Of a stretch of DNA of 64,000 nucleotides, positions 7,786 to 17,095 are shown one piece after another. The translations under genes and the position numbers were made by a program. The DNA is from Kribbella sindirgiensis. Its GTDB lineage: Bacteria; Actinomycetota; Actinomycetes; Propionibacteriales; Kribbellaceae. The number at the start of each line of letters is the position of its first letter. Within the stretch, counting starts at the first letter, position 1. The notes beneath the pieces are model-generated. The model saw nothing but the letters and a program-made list of their open reading frames with translations. It did not search any database and was not told the DNA's origin. Where the stretch lies: the NCBI RefSeq assembly GCF_004331435.1, contig NZ_SJKA01000013.1:62001-126000 (forward strand), read 5' to 3'.

Positions 7786-8747
7786 CAAGCGCGGCGGCGG
7801 GAGATTTCGTACAGGGTGACGCCGGCGGCGATGCCGGCGTTCAGGGACTCGGTGGCGCTGGTCATCGGGATCGAGACGATCAGGTCGCAGTTCTCGCGGA
7901 CCAGGCGGGCCAGGCCCTTACCTTCGGAGCCGATCACCAGGACGATCGGCTCGGTGGCGGCCTCGAAGGACGGGAGGTCCACGGCGCCGTCCATGTCGAG
8001 GCCGATGACCAGCAGGCCGGCCTCCTTGTAGGACTTGAGGGCCCGGTTGAGGTTGCCCGCGCGGGCGACCGGGATCCGGGCCGCGGCGCCGGCCGAGGTC
8101 TTCCAGGCCGAGGCCGACATCGACGCCGTACGGCGTTCCGGTACGACGACGCCGTGCGCCCCGAAGGCCGCGGCGGACCGGGTGATCGCGCCGAGGTTGC
8201 GGGGATCGGTCACGCCGTCGAGCGCGACGATCAACGGCACCTCACCGGCCTCGTGCGCCCGGTCGAGCAGGTCGTCCGGGTGCGCGTACTCGTACGGCGG
8301 GATCTGCAGCGCGACGCCCTGATGCGAGCCGCCCGCGGTGACCCGGTCGAGCTCCGTGCGCGACACCTCCAGCACCGAGACACCGGTCTCGACCGCGACC
8401 AGCAGCGCCTCGCGCAGCCTGGCGTCCCGTTCGGTGCCCTCGGCAACATGCAGGGCCGCGGCCGGTACGCCGGCCCGCAGCGCCTCGACCACCGGGTTCC
8501 GCCCGTACACCCACTCGACCGTGGAGTCGTTGTCCTTGCGCGCCGGGCGCCGGCTGCGCTGGTCGCGCTCCTTGGCGCGCTCGGCCGCCTTCGCCCGCTT
8601 GTGCGCCGGGTGCTTGACCCGGTCCACGGCCTTCGGCGTCGGACCCTTGCCCTCGAGTCCGCGGCGGACCCGCCCGCCGGACCCGGCCGTCGGGTTCCCC
8701 CGCGGCTTCTTCCGGATGGCGCCCTTGCGCTGGCTGCTGCCTGGCAC
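7785..8747 (-). CDS. rlmB: 23S rRNA 2'-O-methyltransferase, TrmH/RlmB family
   Basis: 320 residues. An N-terminal basic tail of about 75 residues (many Lys/Arg/Pro, common in actinobacterial members) precedes the SpoU substrate-binding domain (WVYGRNPVVEAL) and the knotted SPOUT methyltransferase domain. SPOUT motifs are present: motif 1 DPRNLGAITRSAAAFG, motif 2 VIGSEGKGL, motif 3 IPMTSATESLNAGIAAG. It probably methylates the ribose of a 23S rRNA guanosine. The GTG start is one base after the cysS stop. The cysS-rlmB order is conserved in actinobacteria. Confidence 0.92.
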   Translation of the reverse strand: MPGSSQRKGAIRKKPRGNPTAGSGGRVRRGLEGKGPTPKAVDRVKHPAHKRAKAAERAKERDQRSRRPARKDNDSTVEWVYGRNPVVEALRAGVPAAALHVAEGTERDARLREALLVAVETGVSVLEVSRTELDRVTAGGSHQGVALQIPPYEYAHPDDLLDRAHEAGEVPLIVALDGVTDPRNLGAITRSAAAFGAHGVVVPERRTASMSASAWKTSAGAAARIPVARAGNLNRALKSYKEAGLLVIGLDMDGAVDLPSFEAATEPIVLVIGSEGKGLARLVRENCDLIVSIPMTSATESLNAGIAAGVTLYEISRRRA

Positions 8748-8748
8748 G

Positions 8749-10182
8749 TCAGTTTCCCTCGTCAGTCGTAGTTGTCGCGAGAGACCAGCGTGGTCCCTGC
8801 GGGGTGTCCTCGACGACGACGCCGAGCGCCTTCAGCCGGTCGCGGACAGCGTCCGCGGCGGCGAAATCCTTGCGAGCGCGGGCGGCCTGCCGCTGCTCGA
8901 GCAGTGCCTGCACCAGGCCGTCGACCACCTCGGTGAGCTCGTCGCTGCCGCCGGTCCGCGACACCCACGGCTCGGCCAGCGGGTCCAGCCCGAGCACGCC
9001 GACCATCCCGCGCACCGACGCCAGCACCTCGCGCAGCGCCGCCGAGTCGCCGTCGGCGACCAGCTTGTTCCCGTCGCGCACGGTGTTGTGCAGTACGGCG
9101 ATCGCGGCCGGCGTACCGAGGTCGTCGTCCATCGCGGCCACGAAGTCCCCCGGCAGCTCGGCGTCCGGCTCGACACCGCCGGTCACCTCGACGGCCCGGG
9201 TCACGAAGCGCTCGATCCGCTGGAAGCTCTTCGCCGCCTCGTCGAGCGCCTCGAACGAGAACTCGACGACCGAGCGGTAGTGCGACTGCACCAGGTAGTA
9301 CCGCAGCTCGATCGGGCGCACCCGCTCGACCACGTTCCGCACGACGGCGCTGTTGCCCATCGACTTCGACATCTTCTCGCCGGCCGTGGTGACGAGCGCG
9401 TTGTGCATCCAGAACCGGGCGAACTTCTGCCCGACCGCGGTCGACTGGGCCAGTTCGTTCTCGTGGTGCGGGAACCGCAGGTCCAGCCCGCCGCCGTGGA
9501 TGTCGAACTCGTCGCCGAGGTACTTGCCGGCCATCGCCGAGCACTCGATGTGCCAGCCCGGGCGGCCGCGACCCCACGGGGCCGGCCAGGAGGCGCTCCG
9601 CGGCGTGGCGTCGGTCCAGCCCTTCCAGAGCGCGAAGTCGCGCGGATCCCGCTTACCGCGCGGGTCCGCGTCCCCGGCGGCCTCCATGTCGTCGATCCGC
9701 TGGTGCGAGAGCGCGCCGTACGCCGGCCAGGACTTCACGTCGAAGTAGACGTCGCCGGACCCGTCCGGAGCGACGTACGCGTGCCCGCGCTCGATCAGGT
9801 CGGCGATCATCTCGAGCATCTCCGGGATGTGCCCGGTGGCCCGCGGCTCGTACGTCGGCGGGCGGCAGCCGAGCACGTCGTACGCCCAGTGCAACTCGCG
9901 CTCGAACTCGTACGCGTGCGCCCACCACGGGATGCCGCGCTCGGCCGACTTCGTGAGGATCTTGTCCTCGATGTCGGTCACGTTCGCGATCACGGTCACC
10001 TGGTAGCCGGACCGCTCCATCCAGCGCCGCAGGACGTCGAAGACCACTTCCTTGTAGATGTGCCCGACATGCGGGGCACCCTGCACCGTCAGCCCACAGT
10101 GGTAGATCCCGACCTTGCCCGGATGGACCGGCTCGAAATCACGCACTGCTGCCGTTGCGGTGTCGTACAAGCGAAGTGTCAC
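8749..10182 (-). CDS. cysS: Cysteinyl-tRNA synthetase
   Basis: 477 residues, class I synthetase. The HIGH motif is PHVGH in GAPHVGHIY, and the second motif is GEKMSKSMGN. The four zinc ligands are recognisable in YHCG, HIECSA and HHENE. Length and order are typical of actinobacterial CysRS. The start is GTG behind a -10 element at 10189-10194 with no ribosome site. It is cotranscribed with rlmB. In related genomes ispF directly precedes this gene; here ispF is 25 kb away. Confidence 0.96.
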   Translation of the reverse strand: MTLRLYDTATAAVRDFEPVHPGKVGIYHCGLTVQGAPHVGHIYKEVVFDVLRRWMERSGYQVTVIANVTDIEDKILTKSAERGIPWWAHAYEFERELHWAYDVLGCRPPTYEPRATGHIPEMLEMIADLIERGHAYVAPDGSGDVYFDVKSWPAYGALSHQRIDDMEAAGDADPRGKRDPRDFALWKGWTDATPRSASWPAPWGRGRPGWHIECSAMAGKYLGDEFDIHGGGLDLRFPHHENELAQSTAVGQKFARFWMHNALVTTAGEKMSKSMGNSAVVRNVVERVRPIELRYYLVQSHYRSVVEFSFEALDEAAKSFQRIERFVTRAVEVTGGVEPDAELPGDFVAAMDDDLGTPAAIAVLHNTVRDGNKLVADGDSAALREVLASVRGMVGVLGLDPLAEPWVSRTGGSDELTEVVDGLVQALLEQRQAARARKDFAAADAVRDRLKALGVVVEDTPQGPRWSLATTTTDEGN

Positions 10183-10188
10183 CGGTCA

Positions 10189-10194
10189 AGGGTA
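10189..10194 (-). promoter_or_regulatory. -10 element of cysS (leaderless)
   Basis: Minus-strand TACCCT lies exactly 6 bases before the GTG. No Shine-Dalgarno sequence is present. Confidence 0.5.
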
Positions 10195-10321
10195 ACGGGA
10201 GGTGACGCCGGTTCTTGACAATCCGTCCGCAGCCAATCCACAGGAGGACGAGTCGATTGTCAGCCCACGGGGGCCACCAGGGCAGTACCCAGATGTCACG
10301 GGCACACCGCATCTCTCTGGC

Positions 10322-10363
10322 GTCCTCCTAACGCCAGGTCAGTTAGGAGGACAGTTAGGAGGA
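10322..10363. repeat. Inverted plus direct repeats upstream of the AlbA_2 gene
   Basis: GTCCTCCTAAC (10322-10332) is the exact reverse complement of GTTAGGAGGAC (10342-10352). A second copy, GTTAGGAGGA (10354-10363), follows with a 12-base period. The 260-base gap holding this (10183-10442) is poorer in GC than its surroundings and ends with GAGGAGG 5-11 bases before the next start. The three half-sites look like an operator for the downstream DNA-binding protein, but the arms also resemble ribosome-binding sequence. Confidence 0.55.
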
Positions 10364-10442
10364 ACGCAAGATCCTCACTTAGACGGCGTCATCCTCGACT
10401 TGAGCTGTATCATCCTAAATACGCAACCTTGAGGAGGATCGC

Positions 10443-12212
10443 GTGCCGACGGATGCTGAAGTGCTCATCGCCGAGTTGCGCAAGTTCGGGGCAGAGGCGA
10501 CCTCGGTTGAAGCGAAGCGAGCCATGGGCGGCCTCCCGAAGAGTGCGCGAGAGACGCTCTCCGGCTTCTCGAACACGCCGGGCGGTGGAACACTCGTCCT
10601 CGGCCTGGATGAGACATCCGGATTCGATGTCATCGGGCTGGACGACCCGGCCAAGATGATGTCGGACCTTGCCTCGATGTGCAGGGAGGATGTAGTTCCG
10701 CCCCTGACCCCCGTCATCGAGGTCGCCGAAGTCGATGGCCGACCGATTCTGCTAGCGGACATTCCCGAACTGCCGAAGACACAGAAGCCGTGCTACGTCC
10801 GCGCACTAGGGAAGGAACGCGGGAGTTTCATCCGTGTTGGAGAGAGCGACCGTCGCCTCACCTCGGAAGAGGTGCAGCAGGTTGTCGCTGACCGCGGCCA
10901 ACCACGGTTCGACCACGAGGTCGTCATTGAGGCAGGCCTGGACGACCTCGACCGCGGCGCGGTCGATTCCTTCGTTACCAGAGTTCGGCGCAACAACCCC
11001 CGCATCTTCGCCGATGAACCGGTAGACGTCATCTTGCGAATGACCAAGGTAGTCGGGCGTGGGACTGATGGCGCAGAGCACCCGACGATGGCCGGCCTGC
11101 TTGGGCTTGGTCGATATCCCCAGCAGTTCTTTCCTCAGTTGAACGTCACGTTCGTGCACTACCCGACTCCGACAGGTGAGAGCACGCCGGCCGGGGTTCG
11201 CTTCCTCGACAACGTGAGCCTCGACGGATCGATCCCGTCCATCGCCGCTGAGACGCTGAGCGTCATTCGAAGAAACATGAGCCGCCGCGCGCTCATAACC
11301 GGAGAAGGACGTCGGGACATGTGGGAGTACCCACCCGAAGCCCTTCGCGAGGCAGTCGTAAACGCGCTCGTGCACCGCGACTTGAGCCCCGGATCGCGGG
11401 GCATTCAGGTCCAGATAGAGATGTATCCGGATCGCCTGCGCATCATGAACCCGGGCGGCTTGTTCGGAGCCGTGGACATCGACCGGCTTGGCGAGGAGGG
11501 CCGCTCATCCGCTCGCAACAGCCTCTTGATGAAACTTCTCGAAGAGGTAGAGGTCCCGGACGAAGACCGCACAGTCTGCGAGAACCGCGGGTCAGGCATT
11601 CGCGCGATGCTTGCGGCGCTTCGCCACGCCGGCATGGGCCCGCCACGCTTCAAGGACACGACGACCGCGTTCGAGGTTCTCCTACCGAACCACACCTTGC
11701 TCGACGATGAGACAGTCGCTTGGCTTCAGTTGCTCGGAAGGGATGGACTTCGGGACTCACAGCGCACGGCGCTGGCTCTCATGCGTCGTGGTGACGTGAT
11801 GGACAACGCCCGTTATCGCGCGGCCACAGGTATCACCGACAGCCGCGTGGCGACCTTCGAGCTTCAGGACCTTGTCGCACGTGAGCTGGTCACACAAACA
11901 GGGACACGCGGAGGTGCCCGCTACACGCTGTCAGAGTACGCGACCACAGCCCACGTCGGAGGCCGTCGTGCCCGCCCCAACCGACGCCGTCAGATTCTGG
12001 ACCTGCTGGCACTCCGAGATGAGCTCTCAAAGACCGAGATCAGTGAGCTTCTGGCCCTCAATCCAAAGACGGCCGAACATTGGCTCAGAACACTGAAGAG
12101 CGAGGGCAGTGTCGAACCGACTGAGCCAGGCCGCGGGAGCAAGCACACGCGATACCGGCTCAGCGCGAAGGCAAGGCAGGAGTCGCTCTTCACTGACGGC
12201 GACGACCTCTGA
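10443..12212 (+). CDS. AlbA_2/Schlafen-like N-domain plus GHKL-ATPase-fold transcriptional regulator
   Basis: 589 residues from GTG with GAGGAGG upstream. Residues about 20-140 match the AlbA_2 (divergent AAA-4) domain: FSNTPGGGTLVLGLDE and SFIRVGESDRRLTSEEV. Residues about 280-420 match the C-terminal ATPase fold of these proteins: REAVVNALVHRDLS and RIMNPGGLFG, then ENRGSGIRAML. The last 120 residues look like winged-helix segments (NPKTAEHWLRTLKSEG). Such proteins act as regulators or in phage/mobile-element contexts. Base use is less GC-rich than in neighbours, suggesting recent acquisition. No partner gene is adjacent. Confidence 0.8.
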   Translation: MPTDAEVLIAELRKFGAEATSVEAKRAMGGLPKSARETLSGFSNTPGGGTLVLGLDETSGFDVIGLDDPAKMMSDLASMCREDVVPPLTPVIEVAEVDGRPILLADIPELPKTQKPCYVRALGKERGSFIRVGESDRRLTSEEVQQVVADRGQPRFDHEVVIEAGLDDLDRGAVDSFVTRVRRNNPRIFADEPVDVILRMTKVVGRGTDGAEHPTMAGLLGLGRYPQQFFPQLNVTFVHYPTPTGESTPAGVRFLDNVSLDGSIPSIAAETLSVIRRNMSRRALITGEGRRDMWEYPPEALREAVVNALVHRDLSPGSRGIQVQIEMYPDRLRIMNPGGLFGAVDIDRLGEEGRSSARNSLLMKLLEEVEVPDEDRTVCENRGSGIRAMLAALRHAGMGPPRFKDTTTAFEVLLPNHTLLDDETVAWLQLLGRDGLRDSQRTALALMRRGDVMDNARYRAATGITDSRVATFELQDLVARELVTQTGTRGGARYTLSEYATTAHVGGRRARPNRRRQILDLLALRDELSKTEISELLALNPKTAEHWLRTLKSEGSVEPTEPGRGSKHTRYRLSAKARQESLFTDGDDL

Positions 12213-12493
12213 CTGATCCCTAATCAGCAGGTTCTGCGTGCTTTCCCTACCTGCGATCGCACGATCAGAGGGGACGGCACGCGGCGCGGCCGCGGCAGCC
12301 AGGCAGTCATCCCACGCTGAGCGGACGCTCGCTTCAGCACTCGATGCCAGGAGCATGCAAATGTTCACGGGACTTACCCAGACCCCCCAGTAAATGATCA
12401 ACGAACAGTCGACTGAAGAGGTTGATTTCTTCCTTTCTTGGGTATGACCATCGCCGAGCGCTCTGTCCGCCCCTCATCGCTCTGGAGGAAACC

Positions 12494-13330
12494 GTGAAGT
12501 CCGCCCTTTTCACGGGTGCCGCCGCCACCCTCGGCCTGATCATGGCCACGGTCGGCTCCGCCCAAGCAAGCCCGGTGCCGGAAAGCAGCACCGCATCCCA
12601 CCAGCCCACCGCCCTGGCCCGTCAGCACGGTATCGACCGCGCCGGTGACGCCTACATGGGCTGGGCGCAGAACACCACGACCACCGCGACCCCGGCCGTG
12701 ATGGCGCCCACCGCCTCCGTCGAAGGTATCGACGTGTCGAGTCACCAGGGGAACGTCAACTGGGCCTCGTACTGGAGTGCCGGCAAGCGGTTCGCCTACG
12801 TGAAGGCGACCGAGGGCAACTACTACACGAACCCGTACTTCGCCCAGCAGTACAACGGGTCCTACAACGTCGGGATGATCCGCGGCGCCTACCACTTCGC
12901 CACCCCGAACGACTCCAGCGGCGCCAACCAGGCCAACTACTTCGTGGCCCACGGCGGCGGCTGGTCCCGCGACGGCAAGACGCTGCCGGGTGCGCTCGAC
13001 ATCGAGTACAACCCGTACGGCGCCACCTGCTACGGGCTGAGCGCGTCCGCGATGGTGAGCTGGATCCGCGACTTCGCCAACACCTACAAGGCCGCGACCG
13101 GCCGGGACGTCCCGATCTACACGAACCTGGACTGGTGGAGCCGCTGCACCGGGAACAGCACCGCGTTCAACTCCACGAACCCACTGTGGGTGGCCAAGTA
13201 CGCCTCCTCGCCGGGGACGCTGCCCGGCGGCTGGCCGTTCCACACCATCTGGCAGTACAGCTCGTCGCCGATCGACCAGGACCGCTTCAACGGCGACATG
13301 ACCCGGCTGCAGGCGCTCGCGAACGGCTAA
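12494..13330 (+). CDS. Secreted GH25 lysozyme (N-acetylmuramidase)
   Basis: 278 residues from GTG at 12494, chosen for the GGAGG site 5 bases before it and the signal peptide that follows (MKSALFTG, hydrophobic core, cleavage near AQA). The GH25 barrel begins at EGIDVSSHQGNVNW and carries the DxE pair in GALDIEYNP. Other marks are YVKATEG and IRGAYHFA. It cleaves the MurNAc-GlcNAc bond of peptidoglycan outside the cell. A linker rich in Thr/Ala separates the signal from the domain. The 281 bases before it (12213-12493) hold no gene that I can support. Confidence 0.93.
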   Translation: MKSALFTGAAATLGLIMATVGSAQASPVPESSTASHQPTALARQHGIDRAGDAYMGWAQNTTTTATPAVMAPTASVEGIDVSSHQGNVNWASYWSAGKRFAYVKATEGNYYTNPYFAQQYNGSYNVGMIRGAYHFATPNDSSGANQANYFVAHGGGWSRDGKTLPGALDIEYNPYGATCYGLSASAMVSWIRDFANTYKAATGRDVPIYTNLDWWSRCTGNSTAFNSTNPLWVAKYASSPGTLPGGWPFHTIWQYSSSPIDQDRFNGDMTRLQALANG

Positions 13331-13349
13331 ACCTGTTGCCGCGGTCGCA

Positions 13350-13355
13350 TAGTCT
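13350..13355 (+). promoter_or_regulatory. -10 element of GNAT gene (leaderless)
   Basis: TAGTCT ends 6 bases before the GTG at 13362. No ribosome site is visible in the 31-base gap after the lysozyme gene. Confidence 0.5.
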
Positions 13356-13361
13356 CGATCG

Positions 13362-13919
13362 GTGAGCTATTCGCTGCCGATCGAGACTGACCGCCTGACC
13401 CTTCGACGCTATGTCGAGACCGACTACGACGATCTGCTGAAACTGCAGTCGAACCCTGACGTCACACGTTTTCTGCTGTACGACGTGCGGACGCCGGAGC
13501 AGGTCAAGGAGGCTCTCACCGGCCGGCTGGCCGATGTCCCGATGGACCGTGACGGTCAAGCGCTCACCGTCGCGGTGGTCCTGCGGGACACCGGTCAGCA
13601 CCTGGGTGAGGTGACGCTGTTCATGAACAACGTCGAGCAGCGCACCGGCGAGATCGGGTACGTGTTCCACCCTGAGTCGCACGGCCACGGGTACGCCGCC
13701 GAGGCGTCGGCCGAACTGCTGCGACTCGGGTTCGAGGAACTCGGCCTGCACCGGATCATCGCGCGGCTGGACGCCCGCAACACCGGTTCGGTGAAGCTGC
13801 TGGAGCGGCTCGGCCTGCGCCAGGAAGCGCACTTCGTGCAGAACGAGTACCTCAAGGGCGAATGGACCGACGAACTGGTTTTCGCGATGCTCTACAGCGA
13901 ATGGGACAAACGCTCGTAA
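13362..13919 (+). CDS. GNAT N-acetyltransferase, RimJ/RimL type
   Basis: 185 residues. TDRLTLRRYVETDYDDL is the typical RimJ/RimL opening, and the acetyl-CoA loop region is HPESHGHGYAAEASAELLRLGFEE. It closes with LHRIIARLDARNTGSVKLLERLG, the family signature. These enzymes acetylate ribosomal-protein N-termini, amines or small metabolites. The substrate is unknown. Confidence 0.9.
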   Translation: MSYSLPIETDRLTLRRYVETDYDDLLKLQSNPDVTRFLLYDVRTPEQVKEALTGRLADVPMDRDGQALTVAVVLRDTGQHLGEVTLFMNNVEQRTGEIGYVFHPESHGHGYAAEASAELLRLGFEELGLHRIIARLDARNTGSVKLLERLGLRQEAHFVQNEYLKGEWTDELVFAMLYSEWDKRS

Positions 13920-13968
13920 GTTTTTGCCGACGGCACGCCGTCTTGATGACAGCGACTGCCGCCGGGTC

Positions 13969-13974
13969 TACCGT
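13969..13974 (+). promoter_or_regulatory. -10 element of C39 peptidase gene (leaderless)
   Basis: TACCGT ends 6 bases before the ATG at 13981. A TTGATG at 13943-13948 could be a -35 with a long spacer. Confidence 0.45.
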
Positions 13975-13980
13975 CGATAC

Positions 13981-15273
13981 ATGACTTCCGCCCGTTCCGT
14001 CACCGCCCTCGTCCTCGGGGTGGTTGTGCTCAGCGCCGGCAGCTTGCCGAGCGAAGCCGTGAAGGTCGCACCGGCACGGCAGATCGCCTATCGCACGTGG
14101 ACGTCGAACGCCGACTTCCTGGCCGGCCAGCAGTTCGGCACCACGATCGCCGACGGCGCCCTGACGTTCGGTACGGCGACCGGCACCACGTCGTACGTCG
14201 ACCCGTTCGGCGACGGCACCGCCAAGTCCTACGACCAGACCAGTTGGGTCTCGCCGCAGGTCAGCACCGGCTTCGGGCTGACCGAACTGGTGGCCTCCTG
14301 GAACGCGACCACGCCACCCGGCACCTGGGTCGAGGTGTCGATGGCCGGTACGACGAACCTCGGCACGGCCACCAAGTGGTACATACTCGGACGCTGGTCC
14401 GGTGGCGACGACACCGCCGCCGGCGACATCCACCGGACCTCGGTGCCCAGCCAGGGCGACGCCAACGGATCCGTTGCTGTCGACACCTTCCAGTCCGCCA
14501 GCGGTCAATGGCTCGACCGCTGGCAGCTCAAGGTCACGCTGTACCGGCTGAGCGGGACGATGCAGTCCCCCGTGGTCCGGTCCGTCGGCGCGATGGCCTC
14601 CCGGCTGCCGTCCGACAAGAAGGTTGCCGTCAGCCCCCTCGGTGGCGCGGAGGGCATCGTCCTCGACGTACCGACGTACTCGCAGGAGACGCACATCGGC
14701 CACTACCCGCAGTGGGACGGCGGTGGCGAGGCCTGGTGCTCGGCGACGTCCACCGCGATGGTGCTCGACTACTACGGCGCCGGCCCGACCGCGGCCGAGA
14801 CCGCGTGGGTCGACCCGTCCGACGCGGACCCCCAGGTCGACCACTCGGCCCGGTCCGTCTTCGACTACGCGTACGACGGTGCGGGCAACTGGCCGTTCAA
14901 CACGGCGTACGCCGGGTCGCGTGGCGTGGACGCCTTCGTCACGCGGCTGCGGTCGCTGACCGAGGCGGAGCAGTTCATCAAGGCAGGGATCCCGCTGATC
15001 GCGTCACTGTCGTTCAAGAAGGGCGATCTGCCCGGTGCGGGCTACGGGACCAACGGGCACCTGATGGTGATCGTCGGGTTCGACCAGGCCGGCAACGTGG
15101 TCGTCAACGATCCTGCGTCGCACCTGATCGCCAGCAACGATCAGGTGCGGACGACGTACGACAGGGCCGCGTTCGAGAACGCCTGGGTGCCGCACTCCGG
15201 TGGACTGGTGTACGTCGTGCACCCGGAGGGCCTGCCGTTGCCAGTGCCTTCTGACCCGCAGCACAACTGGTAG
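13981..15273 (+). CDS. Secreted C39-like (papain-fold) peptidase
   Basis: 430 residues from ATG at 13981; an in-frame extension upstream lacks any start signal. There is a signal peptide (MTSARSVTALVLG to about AVK), then a beta-rich N-terminal region of about 200 residues, then a Peptidase_C39_2 domain. The catalytic Cys is in GGEAWCSATSTAMVL, His in NGHLMVIVGFD, and the third residue in VVVNDPAS. Unlike ABC-linked C39 domains this is a free exported protein, common in Kribbella-like genomes. A 16-bp perfect terminator stem follows immediately. Confidence 0.88.
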   Translation: MTSARSVTALVLGVVVLSAGSLPSEAVKVAPARQIAYRTWTSNADFLAGQQFGTTIADGALTFGTATGTTSYVDPFGDGTAKSYDQTSWVSPQVSTGFGLTELVASWNATTPPGTWVEVSMAGTTNLGTATKWYILGRWSGGDDTAAGDIHRTSVPSQGDANGSVAVDTFQSASGQWLDRWQLKVTLYRLSGTMQSPVVRSVGAMASRLPSDKKVAVSPLGGAEGIVLDVPTYSQETHIGHYPQWDGGGEAWCSATSTAMVLDYYGAGPTAAETAWVDPSDADPQVDHSARSVFDYAYDGAGNWPFNTAYAGSRGVDAFVTRLRSLTEAEQFIKAGIPLIASLSFKKGDLPGAGYGTNGHLMVIVGFDQAGNVVVNDPASHLIASNDQVRTTYDRAAFENAWVPHSGGLVYVVHPEGLPLPVPSDPQHNW

Positions 15274-15289
15274 ACGGCCCCAGAAGCGA

Positions 15290-15333
15290 CAGGGCCCGCC
15301 ACGCCGGGGCGGCGTGGCGGGCCCTGTTCTTTT
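15290..15333 (+). terminator. Strong intrinsic terminator
   Basis: The 16-base arms 15290-15305 and 15311-15326 are exactly complementary (each with GGGCCC and CGCC/GGCG runs), loop GGGGC, followed by TTCTTTT (15327-15333). It terminates the peptidase gene and separates it from the convergent DUF2207 gene. Confidence 0.92.
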
Positions 15334-15340
15334 GCGCTGC

Positions 15341-17035
15341 TCAGCGGGCGAAGAGGGCGCCCGTCAGGTTGGTGGTGAGGTTGCGGAGCGAGTCCGGCAG
15401 GTACTGCAGGTGCCAGCCGTTCGGGCCGCGGTACCAGGTGAAGCCTTCGTCTTCCTGGTCCGGCGTGGAGTCGGTCGCGACCAGTGCGTCGATCCAGCGC
15501 TCCGAGCCGCCGAGGACAACGGCGTACGGCAGAGCGCGGGAGCAGAGCTCGGCGTGCTGGTCGTTCGGCAGCTCGCTGACGTCCATCTCCAGCAGCTCAC
15601 CGCGGATCGCGGCGACCTGGCCGAGCACACGACCGGCGGCCGGAGCCTTGGCCGGCATGTAGCGACCGACCACGAGCAGGCCGACACCGACAGCCGTGAT
15701 CGCGAGGCCGAGCAGACCCCACGTCGACAGCAGCGCCAGCAGGACGGTCGCGATGACACCGACCACGGTGGTCGCGATGCCGATCGTTGCCCACAGCGAC
15801 CGTGTGCGGTCCGGGCGCTCGGTGAACCAGCCACGCTTGACGACACCGTCGTACAGGGCGTCCTGGACCTGGGCCAGGTTCGCCCGGACCTGCTTGCCGA
15901 GCTCGGAGACCAGCACCGAGTCGGCGTCGCCGAAGATCGCGCGGATCAGGACGTTCTCGTACCGCTGCAGCTCTTCGGCGGGAGCGTTCGAAACCCGGCG
16001 CAGCTCCCAGTCCGGCCGCGCGAACTCGGTGCTGTGCTCGAGCTCGACGATCTGGATGTGACCGCGGACGGCCAGGTCGATGATCGTCGCGGTCACGTCG
16101 ACCGGGTCGATCCGCTCGTCGATCAGCGTGCCGACCTCGCCGGGGCGCAGGTCGGACGGCGGCGTGAAGTCGATCCGGGTGTCGGGGCCGAGGCTGAACA
16201 GCGACGCCGGTACGACGCGCCGCGGGTCGACCTGGTCCCGGCCGCGCAGCCGGTACAGCGCGAACAGCGCGATCGCGCCGAGCAGCAGCACCGCGAGCGC
16301 GGTGATCAGCTGGGCCGCGTCGGTGGAGAAGGCGCGCTTGAAGGTGTGCCGGTACTCGATGATCGAGTTGTCCGCGATCTGGCCCTTCGGGAAGCCGACG
16401 GCCATCTTGACCGTGTTGCCCGGCGGCAGCGCGGTCTGCTGGAAGGTCGGGCCGGAGGTCTCGCCGATCTGCGCGAGCGTGCACGGGATGTTGCTGTCGA
16501 TCGGGCCCGCGAAGCAGGAGACGTGCGAGACCTCGGGGACACTGAACACGATGTTCGCGGTCTGGATCGGGAGGTTGATCCCGGTCAGCGGCGCGAACCG
16601 CACCTCGGTGCCGTCCAGGGTCTTCGCCACCGCCCCCTTCACCGTGTACGTGACGTCGAGTTGCGTCGTACCGCCGCTGACGTCCGGTACGGCGATCGAC
16701 GTGACGTCGCCGTCGATCTTCACGTCGGCCTTCTTGTCCTGGCCGCCGGCCTTGACCTGCAGGTCGCCGATCTGCTGGACGTGGTCGATGTCGTCCGGCA
16801 GGTGGTCGCGCGTGACGATGAACCGGGTGAAGGTCCCGTTCACGTTGCTGAGCTTCCAGGTCTCGGCGACCCGGAGCAGGCCGTCACGTTCGACGCGGAC
16901 CTGACTGTCGTAGTTGGTCACCACCGGGTCGGCGGCGGAGCTGGTTGCGTCCGCGCCGGCCGCACCGGCTGGGACAGTGGAGAGGCCGAGCAGGCCGAGG
17001 GCACACAGGGATAGCCCGAGGAGACGTAGACGCAT
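15341..17035 (-). CDS. DUF2207 integral membrane protein, copy 1
   Basis: 564 residues from ATG at 17035, where a signal peptide begins (MRLRLLGLSLCALGLLG, cleavage near AGA). About 210 residues of extracytoplasmic beta-rich domain with DUF2207 features follow (YDSQVRVERDGLLRVAETW, CFAGP/IPC pair). Then come a membrane segment (about 239-262), a cytoplasmic region (VGTLIDERIDPVDVTATIIDLAVRG) and two further membrane segments (about 412-458), ending in a cytoplasmic tail. Function is unknown for the family. It is head-to-head with a zinc metallopeptidase gene (60 bases between), and a paralogue with the same arrangement lies at 22441-24144. Confidence 0.85.
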   Translation of the reverse strand: MRLRLLGLSLCALGLLGLSTVPAGAAGADATSSAADPVVTNYDSQVRVERDGLLRVAETWKLSNVNGTFTRFIVTRDHLPDDIDHVQQIGDLQVKAGGQDKKADVKIDGDVTSIAVPDVSGGTTQLDVTYTVKGAVAKTLDGTEVRFAPLTGINLPIQTANIVFSVPEVSHVSCFAGPIDSNIPCTLAQIGETSGPTFQQTALPPGNTVKMAVGFPKGQIADNSIIEYRHTFKRAFSTDAAQLITALAVLLLGAIALFALYRLRGRDQVDPRRVVPASLFSLGPDTRIDFTPPSDLRPGEVGTLIDERIDPVDVTATIIDLAVRGHIQIVELEHSTEFARPDWELRRVSNAPAEELQRYENVLIRAIFGDADSVLVSELGKQVRANLAQVQDALYDGVVKRGWFTERPDRTRSLWATIGIATTVVGVIATVLLALLSTWGLLGLAITAVGVGLLVVGRYMPAKAPAAGRVLGQVAAIRGELLEMDVSELPNDQHAELCSRALPYAVVLGGSERWIDALVATDSTPDQEDEGFTWYRGPNGWHLQYLPDSLRNLTTNLTGALFAR

Positions 17036-17082
17036 CGCCCAATCACACCGTAAAGAGAGGGTCAGGTTGACACGGGGCACGA

Positions 17083-17088
17083 TAGCGT
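17083..17088 (+). promoter_or_regulatory. -10 element of metallopeptidase 1 (leaderless)
   Basis: TAGCGT ends 7 bases before the GTG at 17096. The same hexamer with the same spacing precedes metallopeptidase 2. A TTGACA at 17067-17072 is too close (10 bases) to be its -35. Confidence 0.5.
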
Positions 17089-17095
17089 CTGGGGA

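Noticed and set aside
12213..12493. Small gene between the AlbA_2 regulator and the lysozyme
   Set aside because: Short frames exist on both strands, but none has a ribosome site or sensible composition.
17067..17072. TTGACA as -35 for metallopeptidase 1
   Set aside because: Only 10 bases separate it from TAGCGT, too short for a normal promoter.
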